In this document: positions 8,723 to 18,421 of the stretch, in pieces | Layout of the letters: each line of letters begins with the position of its first letter | Numbering within the stretch: position 1 is the stretch's first letter | Assembly: GCA_027018875.1 (NCBI GenBank) | Contig: JALUYA010000036.1 | Coordinates: 1-45,754 of the forward strand | From: Gammaproteobacteria bacterium | GTDB taxonomy: Bacteria > Pseudomonadota > Gammaproteobacteria > JAKDMP01 | DNA: 45,754 bases | Direction: 5' to 3' | Program-made: the position numbers and the translations under genes | Notes under the pieces: generated by a model | Databases searched by the model: none | What the model was told of the DNA's origin: nothing | The model's input: only the letters and a program-made list of their open reading frames with translations

Positions 8723-11134
8723 ATGAGTACAGCGGAAGATTCCGGCCATAAGGCCGAAGCAGAGGCAGGATTCAAATCCGGGGCGATCAGCACGGCCGAG
8801 GTGGTGCCGGTGGTGCCGGTGCGCGATGTCGTCTTGTTTCCCGGCATGGTGTTGCCGCTTACCATCGGTCGGCCGGCCTCCGTAGCCGCCGTAGAAGCGG
8901 CACTGAAGCAGGAACGTCCCGTGGGGCTGTTACTGCAGCGCGATCCCGGGATCGATGATCCCGAACCCGAGAATCTGTATTCCATTGGAACCTTGGTGAA
9001 TGTGCTGCGTTTCATCACCGCACCCGATAATTCCCATCACCTCATCTGCCAGGGGATCGTCCGGTTTCGTGCCGAGACCCTGAAAAAAGGAGAGTATCTC
9101 GAAGCGTTTGCCGCCCGGCTAGATAATCCCTCGGGATCCATCGGGCCCCAGCTCGAGGCGCAGATGCTGTACCTGCGCCAGCAGGCCCTGGAGGCGCTGC
9201 AGCTTCTCCCGCAGACGCCCGAGGAGCTGGTGCGCACCGTGCAGCAGATCAAGCGGCCGGGTGAGTTGGCCGACCTGGTAACGGGGTATCTGGATCTCGA
9301 GCCGGCGGAGAAACAGCGCATTCTCGAGATGATTGACCTGGTCGAGCGCCTGGGTGAAATCAGTCGCCAACTGGAACGCCGGCTCGAGGTTTTACGTATC
9401 TCCAACCGCATTCAGCAGGAAACCCAGGAGGCGATGGACAAGCACAAGCATGAGTTCATCCTGCGGGAGCAGATGCGCCAAATACAGAAGGAGTTGGGAG
9501 AGGAGGATGCCCGGGTGGAGGAGCAGCGGGGCTTGGCCGAGGCGATAGCCGCCGCGCAAATGCCAGCGGCGGTAAAGGGGCAGGCCGAACGCGAACTGAA
9601 GCGACTCGAGCGCATGCCCGAGACCTCGCCCGAGTATTCCATGCTGCGAACCTATCTCGACTGGCTGATCGAGTTGCCGTGGAGCAAGGAGACCGAAGAC
9701 AACCTTGATCTGGAGGCTGCGCGCACCATTCTCGACGAGGACCATTTCGATCTGGACAAGATCAAGCGGCGCATCGTCGAGTTTTTGGCGGTACGTAAGC
9801 GTAACCCTGAAGGCCGCGCACCGATCCTCTGTTTTGTCGGCCCTCCCGGGGTCGGTAAGACCTCTCTCGGACGCTCCATCGCCCGTGCCATGGGACGCAA
9901 ATTCGAGCGCCTCAGCTTGGGTGGAGTTCACGACGAGGCCGAAATCCGGGGGCATCGTCGCACCTATATCGGTGCCATGCCGGGAAATATCGTGCGGGCG
10001 CTTAAAAAGGCGAAAACCCGCAATCCCGTGTTTATGCTCGATGAACTCGATAAGCTGGGGACGGGATTCCAGGGGGATCCCGCGGCCGCGCTGCTCGAGG
10101 TGCTTGACCCGGTGCAGAATACCTGTTTCCGCGATGCCTATCTCGATGTGGAGGTGGATCTTTCGCCGGTTATTTTCATCGGCACGGCAAACATACTCGA
10201 TCAGATTCCAGGCCCGTTACGGGATCGGCTGGAAGTCATCGAGATGCCCGGCTATACCCGTGCGGATAAACTCGGGATCGCGCGCCGCTATCTGCTGCCG
10301 CGCCAGCGGCGCAACAATGGGTTGACGGAGGAGGAGATCGCATTCCCGGACGCGGCCTTGACCGCGATCATCGAACGCTATACCCGCGAGGCGGGTGTGC
10401 GCCAGCTGGAGCGGGAGATCGGGGCCGTATGCAGGCGCATTACCACGCGTATCGCCCAGGGCGAGACGGGGCCTTTCACGATTGGCGCCGAGGATCTGCA
10501 CGAGATACTCGGTCCGGCCCGTTTCGAGGATGAAGCGGCGCTGCGTACCAGCGTGGCGGGCGTGGCAACGGGGCTTGCCTGGACGCCGGCCGGGGGACAG
10601 ATTTTATTTATCGAGGCGAGCGCGACACCGGGGGCGGGAAAACTGCGGTTGACCGGTCAGCTCGGGGACGTTATGAAGGAGAGTGCCGAGATTGCACTGT
10701 CGCTGATCAAGGCGCGCGCGCCGGAGTTGGGCATCGATCTGAAGTGGTTGCGGGAACAGGATATTCATATTCACGTGCCCTCGGGAGCCATTCCCAAGGA
10801 CGGGCCGAGCGCCGGGCTCACCATGACGATCGCACTGATATCGTTATTCACCGGAAAACGCGTGCGGCCGGATCTTGCCATGACCGGAGAGATTACCCTG
10901 CGCGGGCTGGTGCTGCCGGTGGGAGGCATCAAGGAGAAGGTGCTTGCCGCGCATACCGCCGGGATCCGGCGCCTGATTCTGCCGACGCGAAATCGCAAGG
11001 ACTACGAAGAGATTCCAGCGACGGCCCGTGAGGCGATCCGGTTCATCTGGGCCGAAAAACTGGACGATGTGCTCCGGGCGGCGTTTTCCGGGTGGAAGCC
11101 GAGCTCGCAAACCAGGCACCGGAAGGAGAAATAG
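8723..11134 (+). CDS. lon: ATP-dependent protease Lon (endopeptidase La)
   Basis: A cytoplasmic AAA+ protease for misfolded and regulatory proteins, 803 residues (E. coli 784). The N-terminal LAN domain begins near [17 protein letters not shown] (about 28-44). A long helical/coiled segment about 190-270 ([11 protein letters not shown]) follows. The AAA module has Walker A GPPGVGKT (373-380) and Walker [10 protein letters not shown]. The C-terminal peptidase domain carries PKDGPSAG with catalytic Ser696 and GGIKEK with catalytic Lys739, spaced 43 residues as in LonA. It is not next to clpX/clpP as in E. coli; here a hydrolase gene abuts its stop (TAGATG at 11132). The N-terminus has about 27 extra, poorly conserved residues before the LAN domain. 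Confidence 0.98.
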   Translation: MSTAEDSGHKAEAEAGFKSGAISTAEVVPVVPVRDVVLFPGMVLPLTIGRPASVAAVEAALKQERPVGLLLQRDPGIDDPEPENLYSIGTLVNVLRFITAPDNSHHLICQGIVRFRAETLKKGEYLEAFAARLDNPSGSIGPQLEAQMLYLRQQALEALQLLPQTPEELVRTVQQIKRPGELADLVTGYLDLEPAEKQRILEMIDLVERLGEISRQLERRLEVLRISNRIQQETQEAMDKHKHEFILREQMRQIQKELGEEDARVEEQRGLAEAIAAAQMPAAVKGQAERELKRLERMPETSPEYSMLRTYLDWLIELPWSKETEDNLDLEAARTILDEDHFDLDKIKRRIVEFLAVRKRNPEGRAPILCFVGPPGVGKTSLGRSIARAMGRKFERLSLGGVHDEAEIRGHRRTYIGAMPGNIVRALKKAKTRNPVFMLDELDKLGTGFQGDPAAALLEVLDPVQNTCFRDAYLDVEVDLSPVIFIGTANILDQIPGPLRDRLEVIEMPGYTRADKLGIARRYLLPRQRRNNGLTEEEIAFPDAALTAIIERYTREAGVRQLEREIGAVCRRITTRIAQGETGPFTIGAEDLHEILGPARFEDEAALRTSVAGVATGLAWTPAGGQILFIEASATPGAGKLRLTGQLGDVMKESAEIALSLIKARAPELGIDLKWLREQDIHIHVPSGAIPKDGPSAGLTMTIALISLFTGKRVRPDLAMTGEITLRGLVLPVGGIKEKVLAAHTAGIRRLILPTRNRKDYEEIPATAREAIRFIWAEKLDDVLRAAFSGWKPSSQTRHRKEK

Positions 11135-11971
11135 ATGCACTTAGCAATGAGCCGTGATGGCAAGGCGTTGCGGGTCGATGGCCAGCGTGTCGTGGCCTTG
11201 GGGGACCTGGGTTTTACGGCGGATTTAATGGCGCTGATCCAGGCCGGCCCCGCGGTTTGGCGGCGTCTTGAGACCGCCGCGGGAACCACCCGGGAAACTT
11301 CGCCCAACGAGCCGTTCGGGCCGCCTCTGAGCCGCCCGGGAAAAATCGTTGCCATTGGCCGCAACTACCGTGCCCATGCCGCGGAACTACACTCGGATTT
11401 ACCCACCGAGCCGTTGGTATTCGCCAAGTTTCCCACCGCCGTCATCGGTCCCGGTGACCCGATTCGGGTGCCGCGAACCCTCACCCGGGAGCCGGACTAC
11501 GAGGCCGAACTGGGTGTGGTTATCGGCCGGCGGGCACGTAATGTAAACCGCGAAGAAGCGTTGGAATATGTCTTCGGCTACACCGTGCTCAACGATGTGA
11601 CCGCCCGTGATTTGCAGTACGGCGATAAACAGTGGGTGCGCGGCAAGTCGCTCGACAGCTTCTGTCCGCTAGGCCCGGTGATCGTTACCGCCGCCGAAAT
11701 TCCCGATCCGCAGACGCTTGGAATCGGTTGCCGGGTCAATGGCGAAACGCGCCAGAAGGCCAGTACCTCCGAGATGATTTTTCCGGTAGCGGATCTGATC
11801 ACGCATCTTTCGCGCGCCTTTACCCTGGAGCCCGGTGACCTGATCGCTACCGGCACGCCGGCGGGTGTCGGCAAGGGTCGTAAGCCGCCGGTATTTCTCC
11901 GCGACGGTGATGTGGTCGAATGCTGGGTGGAGGGTATCGGTATTCTGAGCAATCCCGTCCGCGACGAGTAG
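11135..11971 (+). CDS. Fumarylacetoacetate-hydrolase-family protein
   Basis: A hydrolase or decarboxylase of the FAH superfamily, 278 residues. Members cleave C-C bonds in acylpyruvates or act on oxaloacetate and related 2-oxo acids. An N-terminal small domain is followed by the catalytic core, GKIVAIGRNYRAHAAEL (about 69-85). The metal-binding DYEAELGVVIG (Glu-x-Glu-type site) and NDVTARDLQ come next, and the family end motif is DLIATGTPAGVGKG. The start is fixed by AAGGAG 5 bp ahead and by direct abutment to the lon stop (TAG-ATG), so the gene is translated from the lon transcript. The specific substrate is unresolved. Acylpyruvase (YcgM-like) is the closest common assignment. Confidence 0.9.
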   Translation: MHLAMSRDGKALRVDGQRVVALGDLGFTADLMALIQAGPAVWRRLETAAGTTRETSPNEPFGPPLSRPGKIVAIGRNYRAHAAELHSDLPTEPLVFAKFPTAVIGPGDPIRVPRTLTREPDYEAELGVVIGRRARNVNREEALEYVFGYTVLNDVTARDLQYGDKQWVRGKSLDSFCPLGPVIVTAAEIPDPQTLGIGCRVNGETRQKASTSEMIFPVADLITHLSRAFTLEPGDLIATGTPAGVGKGRKPPVFLRDGDVVECWVEGIGILSNPVRDE

Positions 11972-12072
11972 CGCGTGGCAACCATGGCCTTCGCTTGAGG
12001 AGATGGCCACGGCTGAAAACCTGGGAAATTCATAGCAGCCGTGATCGACGGGAGGGGATGTGGCGGCGGGGA

Positions 12073-13029
12073 TCAGGCGCCGGTGCCGGTCTTGGTGAGC
12101 GGTGCCCGCGGAGGGTGGCCACGGCGGCGTAATCCGGCCAGAATCACGCCTATGAGCATAATTCCGATCCCCCAGAGGGCAATCGGGGGAAGTATCTCGC
12201 CGAGAACCGCCCAGCCGAGAAACAGGGCAATGGCCGGGTTCACATAGGCGATTGTACCCAGTTGAGCGGGCCGGGCGCGGTGGATCAGCCAGTTGTAGGT
12301 TGTGTAGGTGAGCGCCGATCCGAAAATAGTGAGGTAGGCAAGTGCGCCGATCCCCGACGCGTTCCAGTGGGCGCGCGCAAAGGCACCGGTACCGATGGCC
12401 ACGAAGCTGAGTACCAGCCCGCCGGCCAGCATCTCCAGCCCGGAGAAGAGCAGCGGCGCGGTGTGGATACCGACCGAACGGGCATACATGGCCGCGGCCG
12501 ACCAGCTGCAGGCGGCGCCGAGCAGTGCCAAGGCCGGCCCGAGCGGGCCATGATGCCCATGGGCCCGCGACAGCAGCATGAGGCCGGTACCGAGAAAGCC
12601 GAGGGCCAGCCCGAGCAGGGTAAGCCGGGTGAGGCGGTCACCGCGGGGGCCGAAACTACCGAAAAGGGGGGTGAAAAGCGCCGAACTCGAAACAATGAAG
12701 GCCGTCTCGCCCGAGGGAACCCATTGCTCGGCCCAGGTCACCACGCCGTTGCCGATGACCACCAGTCCGAGGGCCAGTACCCCGAGGGTCAACCAGTCCC
12801 GCCCGCGCGGCAGCCGCCCGCCGCGTGCGAGCCCGATTGCGCTTAGAACGCTGCCGGCGATGACGAACCGGAGTCCGGCCAGAACCGCCGGCGGCAGGGT
12901 TTCGACCCCGATACGGATCGCCAGGTAGGTCGAACCCCAAACCAGGTACACTACCGCGAAGGCGGCGATGAGTCCCAGGCGGGTTTGCCGCCTGTGCTTA
13001 GCTTGCGTTGCCGCGGTGTCCGACGACAT
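12073..13029 (-). CDS. EamA/DMT-superfamily transporter
   Basis: A membrane exporter-like protein with about ten hydrophobic helices arranged as two EamA repeats. The first repeat starts at AAFAVVYLVWGSTYLAIRIGVETLPP, within about residues 22-50; the motif WGSTYLAI and PPAVLAGLRF are typical of YedA/RhaT-like DMT permeases. The second half has NWLIHRARPAQLGTIAYVNPAIALF and GEILPPIALWGIGIMLIG. A plus-inside C-terminal tail RRRGHPPR follows. I place the start at ATG 13029; a longer TTG start at 13044 is possible. Both overlap the end of the OPT gene (12998), so the two are probably cotranscribed. The substrate (metabolite or amino-acid efflux) cannot be inferred. Confidence 0.88.
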   Translation of the reverse strand: MSSDTAATQAKHRRQTRLGLIAAFAVVYLVWGSTYLAIRIGVETLPPAVLAGLRFVIAGSVLSAIGLARGGRLPRGRDWLTLGVLALGLVVIGNGVVTWAEQWVPSGETAFIVSSSALFTPLFGSFGPRGDRLTRLTLLGLALGFLGTGLMLLSRAHGHHGPLGPALALLGAACSWSAAAMYARSVGIHTAPLLFSGLEMLAGGLVLSFVAIGTGAFARAHWNASGIGALAYLTIFGSALTYTTYNWLIHRARPAQLGTIAYVNPAIALFLGWAVLGEILPPIALWGIGIMLIGVILAGLRRRGHPPRAPLTKTGTGA

Positions 13030-14890
13030 ATAACCAGGCCGCAAGTGCGATCATAACCACGACCCCGAGCCATTCGCCGGGGCGCAGCCAGGCCGGAACG
13101 GCCAGCACATTGGCGTCGTGGCTGATGACGATGGGTATGGCAAGCAGGATTCCTACCAGGGATTCCCCGGTAATGAGCCCGGCGGCCGCAAGTACGCCTC
13201 GGGAACTCATCAACTCGGCCAGTCCCTTGGAGCCCGGATGGTGCCGTTCCACCAGCCAGGCTACTACTCCGCCGGCAAGGATTGGAGTCGAAAGTTCCAA
13301 GGGCAGGTAAATTCCGATCGCTACCGCCAGCACCGGGGCGCGAAACGCCGAGCCGCGCGCCTTGAGCCATTCGTCGAAGGCGATGATGACTCCCCCGATC
13401 ACCGCCCCGATGCCGACCATGAGCCAGGGCAAGCCCCCTTCGAATACCCCTCTGGCGACCGAGGCCATGAGAACCGCTTGCGGAGCCGGCAGTTGTGCCG
13501 AGCCGATTCCATAGGCCTTGGCGAGCAGGTTCAGTATCGGCGCCATCACCAGGGCGGCGATGAGAACGCCGAGCACCAGCATGGTCTGCTGTTTCCAGGG
13601 GGTGGTGCCGATGAGATACCCGGCCTTGAGGTCATGCAGGTTGTCGCCCGCGATGGCCGCCGCGGAACAGACGACGCCACCGATCAGGATCGCGGCGGCG
13701 GCGCCGATACTCGACCCGCGGCCGACCAGGGCCGACAGGGTCAGCGCGGCGAATAGCACCGTGGCAATGGTAACGCCGGAAACCGGGTTGTTTGACGAGC
13801 CAACCAGTCCGGTCATGTAACCGGCAACCGCGCTGAACACGAAGGCGGCAAGGCCCATGATAAGGGTCATCGGCACCGAGACCTGAAGCATGCCGGTGAT
13901 GATCTGGTAGACGATAAAAAGTGGAATGATCGACAGCGCCACGGAAATGAGCACCCAGCGCATCGGGATGTCGCGCTGCTCGCGGGCGATGTCGCCGAAG
14001 GAGGCCGCCTCGCGATACTGGGCCAGGCCGGTGGTAATACCCGAAAAAATTGATTTGCGGATTGCCAGCAGCGACCACAGGCCGCCGACCACCATGGCTC
14101 CAACACCCATATAGCGGATGCGGCTATCCCAGATATGGCTCGCCCAGGTCGCGGGATTCGTGTGAGCCGGGGCGGGGGCGAACCCGGCGACATAGATCGG
14201 GATGGCGATATACCAGGCAATGGCGCCGCCGGCAAACACCAGCACGGCAATATTCAAACGTACGATATAGCCGACGCCCAGCAGCGCGGGGGATAGATCG
14301 GCGCCAATATAGGCAATACTGCGTCCAACCCAGGCGGCCGCAATGGCACTTTCGCTCCACAGGTGCAACCCCGTCGCCGCGAATTTGGCCAAGCCGCCGG
14401 CCAGCGTGGCCCAGACGATGACTCCCAGGCCGCGGGCGGGATTGGTGCCGACCTTGAGAACCTCGGCGGTGGCGACCCCCTCGGGGAAGGTCAACTGTTG
14501 TTCGATAATGAGCGAGCGGCGCAGGGGCACGGTGAACAGCACGCCGAGGATGCCGCCGAGGGCGGCGATCATGAATACCCAGACGTAGTGAAAGTCCTTC
14601 CAGAATCCAAGCAGGATCAGCGCCGGCAAGGTGAAGATGACCCCGGCGGCAAGGGACTCGCCCGCCGAGGCACCGGTCTGGACGATATTGGCCTCTTGAA
14701 TATCGGCGCCGCCGAGCATGGCCAGCACCGCCATGGCGATCACCGAGGCCGGAATGGAAGCCGAAACGGTCATGCCGGCGAAAAGCCCGAGGTAGGCGTT
14801 TGCCGCGCCCATGATTACGGCCAGCACGAGCCCGAGTACGATGGCGCGTGGGGTCAGTTCACGTACAATAGGAGGTGAAGCTGTGGCCAT
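12998..14890 (-). CDS. OPT-family oligopeptide/metal-chelate transporter
   Basis: A large polytopic carrier of 630 residues, recognised as the bacterial OPT (oligopeptide transporter) family. It has a first helix pair LGLVLAVIMGAANAYLGLFAGM, within about residues 17-40, and SIPASVIAMAVL. The conserved polar loop IVQTGASAGESLAAGVIFT is followed by FPEGVATAEVLKVG (about 135-148). A later NNPVSGVTIATVLF precedes GDNLHDLKAGYLIGTTPWKQ. Multiple hydrophobic segments run to the C-terminus, which ends in WLYVVGH. Bacterial members are presumed secondary importers of peptides or peptide-like siderophores, but few are characterised. ATG start at 14890. The downstream EamA gene overlaps its stop by about 30 bp. 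Confidence 0.92.
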   Translation of the reverse strand: MATASPPIVRELTPRAIVLGLVLAVIMGAANAYLGLFAGMTVSASIPASVIAMAVLAMLGGADIQEANIVQTGASAGESLAAGVIFTLPALILLGFWKDFHYVWVFMIAALGGILGVLFTVPLRRSLIIEQQLTFPEGVATAEVLKVGTNPARGLGVIVWATLAGGLAKFAATGLHLWSESAIAAAWVGRSIAYIGADLSPALLGVGYIVRLNIAVLVFAGGAIAWYIAIPIYVAGFAPAPAHTNPATWASHIWDSRIRYMGVGAMVVGGLWSLLAIRKSIFSGITTGLAQYREAASFGDIAREQRDIPMRWVLISVALSIIPLFIVYQIITGMLQVSVPMTLIMGLAAFVFSAVAGYMTGLVGSSNNPVSGVTIATVLFAALTLSALVGRGSSIGAAAAILIGGVVCSAAAIAGDNLHDLKAGYLIGTTPWKQQTMLVLGVLIAALVMAPILNLLAKAYGIGSAQLPAPQAVLMASVARGVFEGGLPWLMVGIGAVIGGVIIAFDEWLKARGSAFRAPVLAVAIGIYLPLELSTPILAGGVVAWLVERHHPGSKGLAELMSSRGVLAAAGLITGESLVGILLAIPIVISHDANVLAVPAWLRPGEWLGVVVMIALAAWLYVVGHRGNAS

Positions 14891-14989
14891 ATCAAACTTG
14901 CCCGATGATGGAACCGAGCGAGTCTAACAGAGCCCGGAGATATACCGCCCGCGACTGGTACCATAACGCTTTTTGCCGGACAATTCTCC

Positions 14990-16072
14990 ATGAGCATGAA
15001 ACGGGTGCTTTTTGCTATTCACGACTGGGGGCTGGGCCATGCTTCACGCAGCCTGGTGTTGATTCGTGCCCTGGTCGAGCGCGGGAACCAGGTAACCATC
15101 CTGATGGCACCCAGCGCGGGCCTGGAACTGCTGCGCTCGGAATTGGGCGATGCCTGCGAGTTTTATCCTTATGCGGATATTCCCAAGCCGTTCAGCCGGT
15201 TTGCTCCACTGTTCTATGTCCGTATGAGCCTTTCCATGCCGGTGGTATGGACCCGGTTCAAGCTTGAACACCGTTTGACCGAGCGGCTGGTCCGCGCCCG
15301 GCACATTGACCTGGTGGTTTCCGACAGCCGCTTTGGGGTGTGGTCGCACGAGGTGCCGAGTTACTGCATTTTTCACTCTTTGCGCCAGATCATCCCGGGT
15401 CGCCTGGGGTGGATGGAACGGATGGTCGAGTGGGGCCAGCGTGGGTTGCTCAAGGGGTTTCGCAAGGTGCTGATTCCGGATGTGCGGGAAAACGGCGGTT
15501 TATCCGGTGACCTGGGGCATGATCCGGCGCTTGACTGGGGGAAGGGGCGGCTGGTTTATCTCGGGCCGTTAGCCGATGTTTACCGACCAGGTTTTGACCG
15601 AGATATCGATTATTTTTTCTCGGTTTCGGGGATCGAGCCGCAACGGGGGATTCTTGCCAAGCGGGTCATGGCCGCGCTGCCCAAGCTGTCCGGGCGGATC
15701 GTGGTGACCTTGGGGCGGCCCGAATCCGCGGGGGAGCAACGCCGGATCCACGGCGCTACCGTTTATGGGTACCTGAACCGGGAACAACAGGCGCAGATTC
15801 TGACCCGCTCGCGCATTATTATCAGCCGCTCGGGATACACAACCTTGATGGAACTGTCCGAGCTGGGTAAGCAGGCCCTGTTCATTCCCACCCCGGCGCA
15901 AAGCGAACAGGAGTACCTGGCTCGTTTTCATCGCCAGCAGGGTCATGTGTGGAGCACGACGCAGAGAGCGTTGGACATTCCTCGCGACCTCCAGCGAGCA
16001 GAACAGGCGCGGGGCTTGCCGAAAATATCGAGTGCTGAATCAGTGCGGCATTTCCTCGAGATCGTCGGGTGA
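14990..16072 (+). CDS. GT-B-fold glycosyltransferase (MurG/GT28-like)
   Basis: A 360-residue protein with the two-lobe GT-B plan. The N-terminal lobe begins RVLFAIHDWGLGHASRSL (about residues 4-21), the Gly-rich donor-lobe entry typical of GT28-like and UPF0104-neighbour glycosyltransferases. The C-terminal lobe contains RIVVTLGRPES and YGYLNREQQAQILTRSRIII. These are followed by SRSGYTTLMELSELGKQALFIPTP and SEQEYLA, which form the nucleotide-sugar site that in MurG reads GxxTxxE. No signal peptide or helix anchor is visible. It is the only plus-strand gene here and ends inside the 3' end of the convergent flippase-like gene (33-bp overlap). Acceptor and sugar are unknown; a lipid acceptor is plausible from the neighbours. 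Confidence 0.82.
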   Translation: MSMKRVLFAIHDWGLGHASRSLVLIRALVERGNQVTILMAPSAGLELLRSELGDACEFYPYADIPKPFSRFAPLFYVRMSLSMPVVWTRFKLEHRLTERLVRARHIDLVVSDSRFGVWSHEVPSYCIFHSLRQIIPGRLGWMERMVEWGQRGLLKGFRKVLIPDVRENGGLSGDLGHDPALDWGKGRLVYLGPLADVYRPGFDRDIDYFFSVSGIEPQRGILAKRVMAALPKLSGRIVVTLGRPESAGEQRRIHGATVYGYLNREQQAQILTRSRIIISRSGYTTLMELSELGKQALFIPTPAQSEQEYLARFHRQQGHVWSTTQRALDIPRDLQRAEQARGLPKISSAESVRHFLEIVG

Positions 16073-17065
16073 GGTTTCTGTGGGGGTGCCGGGTTTGTCC
16101 CGGGAGCGCATGGAGCGCCACAGCAGGGCCACGATAGGCAAATTAAGCAGCCACATCGCCCCCGTCCATACCAGCCGGAAACCCAGCATCAGGGTCAGAC
16201 CGTCGGTAAAATTGATTCCCCAGGCTTGGGCCGCGGTCATGCCGAGGATCTCCATCGTCCCGATCTGGCTGATCAGCCCGCCGAACAGCAGGACCACCGC
16301 CAAGGAAAAGGCATAGATGCTGGCCGCGGCCAGGTAGCCGAGATGGCTTACCCCGATGCTGTTACCTACCGCCTGAAAGGCGAAGGCGAGGGCGCCGAGG
16401 TAGAGCGCCGCGAGTACCATGTTGATTCCCAGCGCGCGCGCATTCGATAGTTGGCGCAACCCCCGGAGCAGGCCGATGGATTCGATTAGGGTGCGATGAA
16501 CCCAAGGCTGGTTGAGCTTGTGGGCGAGGCGCACCGCCAAGTGCTCAAACCGGAGTACGCCAAAGATCAATAAACCCAATCCGAGCAGAAATACCAGAGC
16601 GATCGGGCGCAATTCGGGCCAGCGCGGGATGCCGACTGTCACCAGGAATAACAATATGACCGCGGTTTCAGTCAGCAGCATGACCACGGTCGCGGCGGAG
16701 CTGCGCCCAAAATGCGTATCGCCCGTGACACTGAGCACCCAATTTTGGGAAAAAATCCCGAACGGGAGAGTGACTGCCAGTTCTCCGACCGAAAAAGCGA
16801 GTAAAAAGCGTTTCCAGTCGGGGCGTACGCCCAGGTTGGCGAGCAGGAGATGCAATTGCCAGGCCTTGAGTACAAGGTAGGAGATGACCATGGCCAGCGC
16901 GAATATCATGACCCAGATCGGCATGGACTGTACCCGGGAGAGAACCTGGGCGAGATCGCCGAGCTTGAATGCCAGGGTGAGAAGTGCCGCGGTCAATATC
17001 AGTGGCAGGAGTACGGCGGGTTGCAGCAGTTTGTGCAGATGCCGCAGTGGGTTGCGGGAATTCAT
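16040..17065 (-). CDS. UPF0104 / lysylphosphatidylglycerol-synthase TM-domain (flippase-like) protein
   Basis: An integral membrane protein of 341 residues with about eight hydrophobic helices. It resembles the AglD/MprF N-terminal flippase-like family, to which HpnL (hopanoid-associated) also belongs. Visible features are KAWQLHLLLANLGV with a conserved basic/aromatic pair, FSVGELAVTLPFGIFSQNW (about 90-110), and a late AASIYAFSLAVVLLFGGLISQIG near 235-257. The ATG overlaps the upstream acyltransferase stop (ATGA at 17062-17065), so it is translated as the last gene of a three-gene operon. A role in moving the lipid product of this operon across the inner membrane is inference. The family link to HpnL is by type, not demonstrated orthology. 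Confidence 0.82.
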   Translation of the reverse strand: MNSRNPLRHLHKLLQPAVLLPLILTAALLTLAFKLGDLAQVLSRVQSMPIWVMIFALAMVISYLVLKAWQLHLLLANLGVRPDWKRFLLAFSVGELAVTLPFGIFSQNWVLSVTGDTHFGRSSAATVVMLLTETAVILLFLVTVGIPRWPELRPIALVFLLGLGLLIFGVLRFEHLAVRLAHKLNQPWVHRTLIESIGLLRGLRQLSNARALGINMVLAALYLGALAFAFQAVGNSIGVSHLGYLAAASIYAFSLAVVLLFGGLISQIGTMEILGMTAAQAWGINFTDGLTLMLGFRLVWTGAMWLLNLPIVALLWRSMRSRDKPGTPTETSPDDLEEMPH

Positions 17066-18354
17066 GGATCGAGTGCCGCCGCAAGCCCCGGCTCAAGATC
17101 GGTGATGTCGCTCAGCGCATTATCCAGATAGGTCACGGTTGCCGCCGGCCTGCGCCACCCCGGCAGGGTAGCGACAGGGTAGCGATTGATCCAGGCGGAG
17201 CCATCGGGTTCGATTAAACCATGGCGGGCGAGCCAGGCCAGGCGGGAGCCGGTCAGTTTGGCCTGTGGGGCCCGGTTTAGGAGCGGGTCGAGGGTTAGCC
17301 TGGTTGTCCGGATTACCCGGGTAGCCCGTTCGATCCAGGAGCGGAACTCCACCGTGGTAAAGCGCCGGGGACCCGCCCGGAGAAAACGGCTGATCAGGTG
17401 GCTGGGCGTGATGGGGTGAAGTTTTAGAATGGCCGTCTTCAGCATGGAGTCGAATGCTGCGCGGGTAGCGGGATAGGGGGGATTTTTCACGGTTCCAATT
17501 CTCACCACGATGCGCAGGCGCCCCGGACCCAGGGGATCATAACCGAGTGCCAGGGGCAAGAGGTTCGGCGGGTGAGCGGTAATTTGGCAGATTTGCCAGG
17601 CGCCGGCACGGATACGCCGGAAATAACCCTCTTCGGATATGGTGCCCTCCGGGGCCAGAAAAACAATCCGGCCGGCATCGAGCAGGTGGGCGAAGTCTTT
17701 TAACTGGGCGGCCGTTTGGGAGCGGAAAACAGGGGATATTTTCCTGATTGTCGAACGATTCAAGCGGCGTAATCCCCAGAAGTTGCGCCCGATCTCCCCC
17801 AGGCAATGGGGGTCGAGCTGCTGTAGTTTGACCGGCATGGAGCCGAGGCAATCAAGAATTTCCCGGGTGCCGCGGGCACTGAACAGGTTCCCGGGGTTGG
17901 TGTCGGGGGGAAGCGTCTCGAGCAGCAGGCGCAGGGTTTCGTCGGTGGTGAATTCACGCACCCGCCGCAGCGGCCGGGCGCGTGTAATCCGCAGCAGCCA
18001 CCCCAGGGGGATGCTCCCCAGCCAGGAAGCCAGAAGGCGGTTCCAGCCCAAATCGAGCAGACGGTTGCGCAAAAATTCGGGATGAAAAATATCTTCCCGG
18101 GTGGCATAGAAAGGTAGCGGCCAGCGGATATGCAGCCCTTCGCGGCGGCAGAGTACGGTCGTTAAAATGGGTATATCCGCATCACGTTGATGGTTCGAGA
18201 CGACCAGTGTCCCCGGCTCCAGCCGATAGTCGGGCGGGAGGATCTCTTCCTTGTTATACAGAACGCGCACCGTGAAATCGAAGCCACACTCGACCAGCCA
18301 GGTCAGGCGGGGATGCGGGTCGAGTGTGGCATCGGGGAGCCAGGAAAAACTCAT
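17062..18354 (-). CDS. PlsC-type lipid acyltransferase-like protein
   Basis: A 430-residue protein with the lysophosphatidate-acyltransferase catalytic pair. SNHQRDADIP (about residues 52-61) corresponds to the NHxxxxD box, and IVFLAPEGTISEEG (about 231-244) to the xPEGT acceptor box. A C-terminal extension of about 150 residues has basic segments and no clear domain. The open frame continues upstream to 18657, but that part is low-complexity and overlaps hpnB; ATG 18354 (MSFSWLPD) leaves 67 bp to the hpnB stop. No signal peptide is seen. It lies between an HpnB-like glycosyltransferase and a flippase-like protein, implying lipid acylation in the same pathway. The substrate is unknown. Confidence 0.8.
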   Translation of the reverse strand: MSFSWLPDATLDPHPRLTWLVECGFDFTVRVLYNKEEILPPDYRLEPGTLVVSNHQRDADIPILTTVLCRREGLHIRWPLPFYATREDIFHPEFLRNRLLDLGWNRLLASWLGSIPLGWLLRITRARPLRRVREFTTDETLRLLLETLPPDTNPGNLFSARGTREILDCLGSMPVKLQQLDPHCLGEIGRNFWGLRRLNRSTIRKISPVFRSQTAAQLKDFAHLLDAGRIVFLAPEGTISEEGYFRRIRAGAWQICQITAHPPNLLPLALGYDPLGPGRLRIVVRIGTVKNPPYPATRAAFDSMLKTAILKLHPITPSHLISRFLRAGPRRFTTVEFRSWIERATRVIRTTRLTLDPLLNRAPQAKLTGSRLAWLARHGLIEPDGSAWINRYPVATLPGWRRPAATVTYLDNALSDITDLEPGLAAALDP

Positions 18355-18421
18355 TGTAAGGTTGCTTGGCGCATTCGCCCCGCACCCCGCAGCGGATTTT
18401 TCTGCTTCGCCATGAGTGCTC

